NCBI GenBank assembly: GCA_963748315.1
Contig: CAVVIK010000008.1
Location: forward strand, 1-64,000
Length of the DNA stretch: 64,000 nucleotides
Direction of reading: 5' to 3'
DNA from: DASPHG01 sp963748315
GTDB lineage: Bacteria > Actinomycetota > Thermoleophilia > Solirubrobacterales > Thermoleophilaceae
Shown: positions 60,195-64,000 of the stretch, in pieces
Numbering within the stretch: position 1 is the first letter of the stretch
How the letters are laid out: each line of letters starts with the position of its first letter
The notes under the pieces: model-generated
Told to the model about the DNA's origin: nothing
Database searches by the model: none
The model's input: the letters and a program-made list of their open reading frames with translations, nothing else
Made by a program: the position numbers and the translations under genes

Positions 60195-61145
60195 ATGTCA
60201 ATCCAGCGGATTGCCGTCCTCGGCTTGACCGGGCTGCTGCTGCTCGGCGGGTTGCCGACCGCCGGCGCCGATGCGCGGCCGAGGGGCCTGCACAAGGGCG
60301 ACCACGGCCGGTTCGTGAAGCTGCTGCAGCGGAACCTGAACCGCGCCGGCTTCTCGACAGCGGTGGACGGCGCCTTCGGGCCCGCGACGAAGTCGTCGGT
60401 CATGAGCTTCGAGCGGTGGAAGCACCGCCGCGTGGACGGCATCGCGACACGCCTGGACCGGCGCGCACTGCGCCGTTCGGCCCGCTTCGGCACGCGCCGC
60501 CTCCGCGTCGGCATGGAGGGCCGGGACGTGCGCGGCCTTCAGTACCACCTCGGGCGGATCGGCTACGGAACTTCTATCGACGGTGCCTTCGGGCCCCTGA
60601 CGCAGGCCGCGCTCGAGCGCTGGGAGGGTGCGAAGAGCCGGCGCGTGGACGGCGTGGCGACGCGGCCCGACCAGCACGCGCTCAAGCGCACCCGCCGGAG
60701 CGGTGGCGGTGGCGGTGGCAGCACGCCGCTCGTCAAAGCCTGGATCTCGCGCCGCGGCTTCGCGCACATCTCGCCGAGCGCGCCGAACAAGGTGCGGCGG
60801 CTGATTCGCGCGGGGAACGAGATCGCGAAGACGCCCTACAAGTACGGGGGCGGCCACGGCACCTGGAACGACTCGGGCTACGACTGCTCGGGCTCCGTGA
60901 GCTATGTGCTCCACCACGCCGGCCTCCTGGACGGGGCCGCGCGCCCGTCGGGCGGCTTCATGAACTGGCGCTTCGCCGGCCGCGGCAAGTGGGTCACCGT
61001 GTACGCGAACAGCGGACACATGTTCCTGACCGTCGCCGGCATCCGCTTCGACACGACGGACCGCGAGCGCGACGGCACGCGCTGGCACCGCGACATTCGC
61101 TCGACCGCGGGCTACGCGGTGAGGCATCCGGGCGGTATCGGCTAG
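60195..61145 (+). CDS. Peptidoglycan-binding NlpC/P60-like protein (second, two PG repeats)
   Basis: 316 residues. Signal peptide (IAVLGLTGLLLLGGLPTAGA), two PG_binding_1 repeats (LHKGDHGRFVKLLQRNLNRA with DGAFGPATKSSVMSFE; LRVGMEGRDVRGLQYHLGRI with DGAFGPLTQAALERWE), a Gly-rich linker, then the papain-like domain (YKYGGGHGTWNDSGYDCSGS, ANSGHMFLTVAG). Differs from the first copy by the extra repeat. Controlled by the second riboswitch; a tandem duplication including the RNA element is the simplest explanation. Confidence 0.9.
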   Translation: MSIQRIAVLGLTGLLLLGGLPTAGADARPRGLHKGDHGRFVKLLQRNLNRAGFSTAVDGAFGPATKSSVMSFERWKHRRVDGIATRLDRRALRRSARFGTRRLRVGMEGRDVRGLQYHLGRIGYGTSIDGAFGPLTQAALERWEGAKSRRVDGVATRPDQHALKRTRRSGGGGGGSTPLVKAWISRRGFAHISPSAPNKVRRLIRAGNEIAKTPYKYGGGHGTWNDSGYDCSGSVSYVLHHAGLLDGAARPSGGFMNWRFAGRGKWVTVYANSGHMFLTVAGIRFDTTDRERDGTRWHRDIRSTAGYAVRHPGGIG

Positions 61146-61324
61146 CCCTCGTAGGGCGTGAAGTCGCGCTTCCGGGCGCCGCAGACGGGGCAGAACCAGT
61201 CGTCGGGGATGTCCTCGAAGGCGGTGCCCGGGGGCACGCCGCCGTCGGGATCGCCCTCGGCGGGGTCGTAGATGAACCCGCACGACTCGCAGATCCACAA
61301 CTGCCCTGTGACTGTCTCGCTCAC
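61142..61324 (-). CDS. Rubredoxin
   Basis: 60-residue iron protein: WICESCGFIYDPAEGDPDGG and WFCPVCGARKRDFTPYE hold the two CxxCG iron ligands. Small electron carrier, often partner of alkane hydroxylase or oxidoreductases; none is adjacent. GTG 61324; divergent from the Nudix gene 29 bases away. Confidence 0.96.
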   Translation of the reverse strand: MSETVTGQLWICESCGFIYDPAEGDPDGGVPPGTAFEDIPDDWFCPVCGARKRDFTPYEG

Positions 61325-61341
61325 GCGGCCGCGAAGGTTAA

Positions 61342-61347
61342 TAGGGT
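61342..61347 (+). promoter_or_regulatory. Candidate -10 element, leaderless Nudix start
   Basis: TAGGGT ends 6 nt before GTG 61354, the same hexamer and spacing as before the acyl-CoA dehydrogenase at 31806. Confidence 0.45.
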
Positions 61348-61353
61348 GGCGGC

Positions 61354-61968
61354 GTGCGGATCGACAGGCCGCCGCCAGGCGAGGAGCTGAACACCGGCGA
61401 GGTCACGAAGGCGCGTCCCGCCTCCACCGTCATTCCCGTCCGTGACGGCGAGAACGGGCTCGAGCTGCTGCTGGTCCAGCGCAATCCGGCGTCGCGCTTC
61501 ATGGGCGGGGCCTGGGTCTTCCCGGGTGGGGCGGTGCACGACGGCGAGACCGAGGCCGAGACGGCCGTGCGCGAGGCCGAGGAGGAGGCGAGCCTCGAGC
61601 TCGACGCCGACACGCTGGTGCCGTTCTCGCGCTGGATCACGCCGCGCCAGGTGAAGGTCCGGTTCGACACGCATTTCTTCGTCGCCCCCACCCCGCCCGA
61701 CGCGGCGCCGGCGTGCGACGGAGAGGAGTGCGTCGACCTGCGCTGGATCGCGCCCGGCGCCGCGCTCGAGGCCGGCAAGGCGGATGAGCTCATGCTCGTG
61801 TTCCCGACGATCAAGCACCTCGAGCAGCTGACCGAGTTCGGATCGGTCGACGAGCTGCTCGAACACGCACGGGCCAGACAGGTGCAGCCGGTCGAGCCGC
61901 GCGTGCTGGTCGACGGCGGCGTCGCCCAGGTCCTGCTCCCGGGCGAGCCCGGGTACGACGACGCCTAG
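61354..61968 (+). CDS. Nudix hydrolase
   Basis: 204 residues. Nudix box GGAVHDGETEAETAVREAEE then EASLEL: the GX5EX7REUXEE pattern is present, with Ser at the final Gly. The large loop and layout (ASRFMGGAWVFPGGAV, LVPFSRWITPRQVKVRFDTH) resemble NUDT7/NUDT19-type CoA diphosphatases, which would suit the acyl-CoA theme, but the substrate is unproven. Confidence 0.88.
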   Translation: MRIDRPPPGEELNTGEVTKARPASTVIPVRDGENGLELLLVQRNPASRFMGGAWVFPGGAVHDGETEAETAVREAEEEASLELDADTLVPFSRWITPRQVKVRFDTHFFVAPTPPDAAPACDGEECVDLRWIAPGAALEAGKADELMLVFPTIKHLEQLTEFGSVDELLEHARARQVQPVEPRVLVDGGVAQVLLPGEPGYDDA

Positions 61969-61980
61969 CCTTCCTCTCCC

Positions 61981-62859
61981 ATGTCATTCGGAGTACAGCT
62001 CGGGCTGCTGCTCGCCCTCGCCACGGCGCTCGCCTCGGTGGTCGGCTTCCTCTACAAGCACCGTGGTGCGGTCGAGTCCCCGCCCGTCGAGCCCCGGCGG
62101 CCGGTCAGCACGTCACTCGCCCTGTTCCGCTCACGCTGGTACACGATCGGCATCGTCATCGCGACGGCGTCGTGGGGCCTGCACGTGGCTGCACTCTCAC
62201 TCGCCCCCATCTCGCTCGTGCAGTCGGTCATCGCGGGCGGCCTCGTACTGCTGACGGTCGTCGCGGACCGCCTGTTCGGGCTCCACGTGACGCGGCGCGA
62301 GTGGATCGGTGTCGCGCTCACAGCCGCCGGCCTCGCCTTTCTCGCCGCCACGCTCGACGGGGGCGGTGATAGCGCGCACAGCGACTACGACACCGCCACG
62401 CTCGCGGTCTACGCGGGCATCGCGGCGACGCTGGGCATCGGCGCGGCGCTCGTCGGCCGCGACGGCTACCGGTACGGGATCCCGCTGGCATTGAGCGCCG
62501 GCCTACTGTGGGGCGCGTCGGATGTCTCGATCAAGGCGCTCAGCGACCACCTCGGCGATGACGGCGTGCTCGTGCTTGTCCATCCGCTCGCGCTGACGAT
62601 CGCGACGCTCTCGCTCATCGGCCTGGCCGTGTCTGCGCGGAGCCTCCAGGTGGGCAAGGCGGTGCCGGTGATCGCGGTGACGAGCGCCGCCGCGAACGTC
62701 TGCACGATCGCGTCGGGCCCGATCGTCTTCGGCGAGCCGCTGCCCGACGAACCGGCCGCGCTCGCGCTCCGGATCGCGGCGTTCGCGCTCGTGATCGTCG
62801 CGGCGGCGCTCACCCCCGCGCCGATTCGGATCGCGGAGCCCGAGGCCGAGCCGGCCTAG
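61981..62859 (+). CDS. DMT (EamA/NIPA-like) family transporter
   Basis: 292 residues with about nine membrane helices. SWGLHVAALSLAPISLVQSV and AGGLVLLTVVADRLFG match the drug/metabolite transporter repeat; a second copy follows (LSAGLLWGASDVSIKALSDH). Substrate unknown. Ends in an acidic tail. Twelve bases after the Nudix gene, probably one operon. Confidence 0.85.
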   Translation: MSFGVQLGLLLALATALASVVGFLYKHRGAVESPPVEPRRPVSTSLALFRSRWYTIGIVIATASWGLHVAALSLAPISLVQSVIAGGLVLLTVVADRLFGLHVTRREWIGVALTAAGLAFLAATLDGGGDSAHSDYDTATLAVYAGIAATLGIGAALVGRDGYRYGIPLALSAGLLWGASDVSIKALSDHLGDDGVLVLVHPLALTIATLSLIGLAVSARSLQVGKAVPVIAVTSAAANVCTIASGPIVFGEPLPDEPAALALRIAAFALVIVAAALTPAPIRIAEPEAEPA

Positions 62860-63191
62860 CGCGGCGCCGGGACGCGCTCCATCGAGAACCGCACGCCGAG
62901 CTCCGTCTCGCACGAGAACGAGTCGCCACCCGGGTCGGGCCCGGCATCGATCACGACCTCGTAGCCGTCGAACAGGTCGACGAGCGACGCCTCCAGCAAC
63001 ACGGGCACCCCGTCGACCTCCCCGACCGGTTTCTCGGCCGGACCACCGACATATGACGAAAACAGGAAGGGTGCGGTCGAGTCACAACAGCCATTGCCGA
63101 TCACGAACGTGAGATCCTGTCCACGCGTGCTTCGCGTGCGCTCGAGCGCCTCGCTAGCCGCGGGTGTCAGCACGACTCCGACGCTCGACAT
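62856..63191 (-). CDS. DUF779 domain protein
   Basis: 111 residues. FVIGNGCCDSTAPFLFSSYV is the DUF779 signature with a Cys-Cys pair; GYEVVIDAGPDPGGDSFSCE follows. Members often neighbour aldehyde dehydrogenases; none is seen here. Convergent with the transporter gene (4-base overlap). ATG 63191 chosen; a longer start is possible. Confidence 0.88.
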   Translation of the reverse strand: MSSVGVVLTPAASEALERTRSTRGQDLTFVIGNGCCDSTAPFLFSSYVGGPAEKPVGEVDGVPVLLEASLVDLFDGYEVVIDAGPDPGGDSFSCETELGVRFSMERVPAPR

Positions 63192-63210
63192 GTCTGAAGC
63201 ATGGCGCAAC

Positions 63211-64000
63211 ATGAAGCCCCGCGCCCGGTTTACACCTGTCGTGAAGCTCTTCAGCACACCATTCCTTGCCGTGGCCGTCGCGTGCGCGCTCGCGTCGGCT
63301 GCGTTCGCCGGCAGCTACATCGGCACGGAGGCGGCCGACGCGCTTCAGGGCACGGACGAGCCGGACCAGATCTATGCCGAGGGCGGCGACGACACAGTCA
63401 CCGGGCTCGGGGGCAACGACTACCTCGAGGCGGACGCCGGCGCGGACATGGTTGACGGCGGTTTCGGCGCCGACCTCCTGCTCGGCGGCACCGGCGACGA
63501 CAGGCTCCTCGCCGGCGGCGGGGGCGACGTGGTGTACGCCGGCGCGGACGACGACGAGGTCATTGGCGGCGCCGGGATGGACCACCTGTTCGGCCAGGTG
63601 GGCGCGGACCGCCTCTTCGGCGGGCCCGACGACGATCGGCTCTATGCAGGCTCGGAGGCCGAGCTCGGTGAATCCGAGTTCGCCGACGGCGGGTCCGGTG
63701 ACGACCGGATCACCAGCGACGGCGCCGGGACGTTCTTGGGCGGGCCGGGCGCCGACTACATCAAGGTCACGGGCGAACGTGCGACCGTCGACGGCGGTCC
63801 GGACAACGACCGCCTGCGCACGGCCTCGGATAACGACGACGTCACCGGCGCCACCGGCAAGGACAAGATCTTCACCGGGCGCGGGATGGATGTCGTAACT
63901 GCGGACGACGGCGAGCGCGACGTCATCAACTGCGGGAAGGGCCGCGACCGCGTGCGCGCCGACCGCAAGGACGACGTCACCGGCTGCGAAGTCCGGCTGG
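63211..64000 (+). CDS. Secreted RTX-like calcium-binding repeat protein, 3' end missing
   Basis: At least 263 residues, running off the window. Signal peptide (LFSTPFLAVAVACALASAAFA), then Gly/Asp-rich nonapeptide-like repeats: GGFGADLLLGGTGDDRLLAG, GGGGDVVYAGADDDEVIGG, GQVGADRLFGGPDDDRLYAG. These bind calcium in hemolysin-type proteins. Two later Cys (NCGKGRDRV, VTGCEV) form a probable disulfide, common in actinobacterial repeat proteins. ATG 63211 is favoured; ATG 63190 and GTG 63241 are alternatives. Function unknown. Confidence 0.85.
   Translation, partial: MKPRARFTPVVKLFSTPFLAVAVACALASAAFAGSYIGTEAADALQGTDEPDQIYAEGGDDTVTGLGGNDYLEADAGADMVDGGFGADLLLGGTGDDRLLAGGGGDVVYAGADDDEVIGGAGMDHLFGQVGADRLFGGPDDDRLYAGSEAELGESEFADGGSGDDRITSDGAGTFLGGPGADYIKVTGERATVDGGPDNDRLRTASDNDDVTGATGKDKIFTGRGMDVVTADDGERDVINCGKGRDRVRADRKDDVTGCEVRL

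Overview
The window is GC-rich (about two-thirds G+C by eye), densely packed DNA from a single bacterial chromosome. Many neighbouring genes share ATGA or GTGA stop/start overlaps, and GTG and TTG starts are common. Gene content points to an actinobacterium, most likely of the Thermoleophilia (Gaiellales/Solirubrobacterales) type: a HemQ-type chlorite-dismutase-family protein, an actinobacterial holin-X/DUF3618 cluster, a PimA-like glycosyltransferase fused to a UPF0104 membrane domain, and c-di-AMP riboswitches ahead of NlpC/P60 proteins. The lineage is an inference. I see no tRNA, rRNA, CRISPR array, insertion sequence or prophage. No stretch longer than 300 bases lacks a gene; the longest gaps (59007-59205 and 59965-60194) each hold a riboswitch.

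Layout. 1-3127: 3' part of metH. 3128-9069: secreted copper-type protein, glycosyltransferase/flippase-like fusion and a frameshifted membrane protein. 9089-13872: hemQ, ferredoxin reductase, FAH-family hydrolase, AlkA-like glycosylase and a secreted LVIVD protein. 13912-14968: divergent iron-sulfur set erpA / bolA-grxD. 14965-20014: secreted nuclease-like/lamin-tail protein, GST-N domain, epimerase, zinc finger, DegV, AI-2E-type permease. 20011-22400: nested operon of tiny membrane proteins, then a nitrilase-TetR operon with its operator. 22423-48265: mostly acyl-CoA metabolism (two acyl-CoA dehydrogenases, two crotonases, two family III CoA-transferases, a BKACE enzyme, a carboxyltransferase, a biotin carrier, quinone oxidoreductase, SDRs), with secreted hydrolases, a phosphoesterase, glpK and plsC interspersed. 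48267-51147: GH92 and a hotdog-like protein. 51217-59006: biotin genes bioB-bioF-bioD and, 3.4 kb later, bioA. 59046-61145: two riboswitch-controlled NlpC/P60 proteins. 61142-64000: rubredoxin, Nudix, DMT transporter, DUF779 and the start of an RTX-like protein.

How it fits together. The biotin genes could supply the biotin carrier (47254) and the carboxyltransferase (28072); no biotin carboxylase subunit lies in the window. A 21-bp palindrome recurs upstream of the BKACE/CoA-transferase/MerR operon and of the first acyl-CoA dehydrogenase, suggesting one regulator for both. A different 16-bp palindrome sits between the nitrilase-TetR operon and its divergent neighbour.

Two global signals stand out. 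First, at least fourteen genes have a TANNNT hexamer ending 6-8 nt before the start codon, which predicts widespread leaderless transcription. Second, eight genes carry frameshifts, and at nine of the ten sites removing a single extra base restores the reading frame; this looks more like insertion-biased assembly error than true gene decay.
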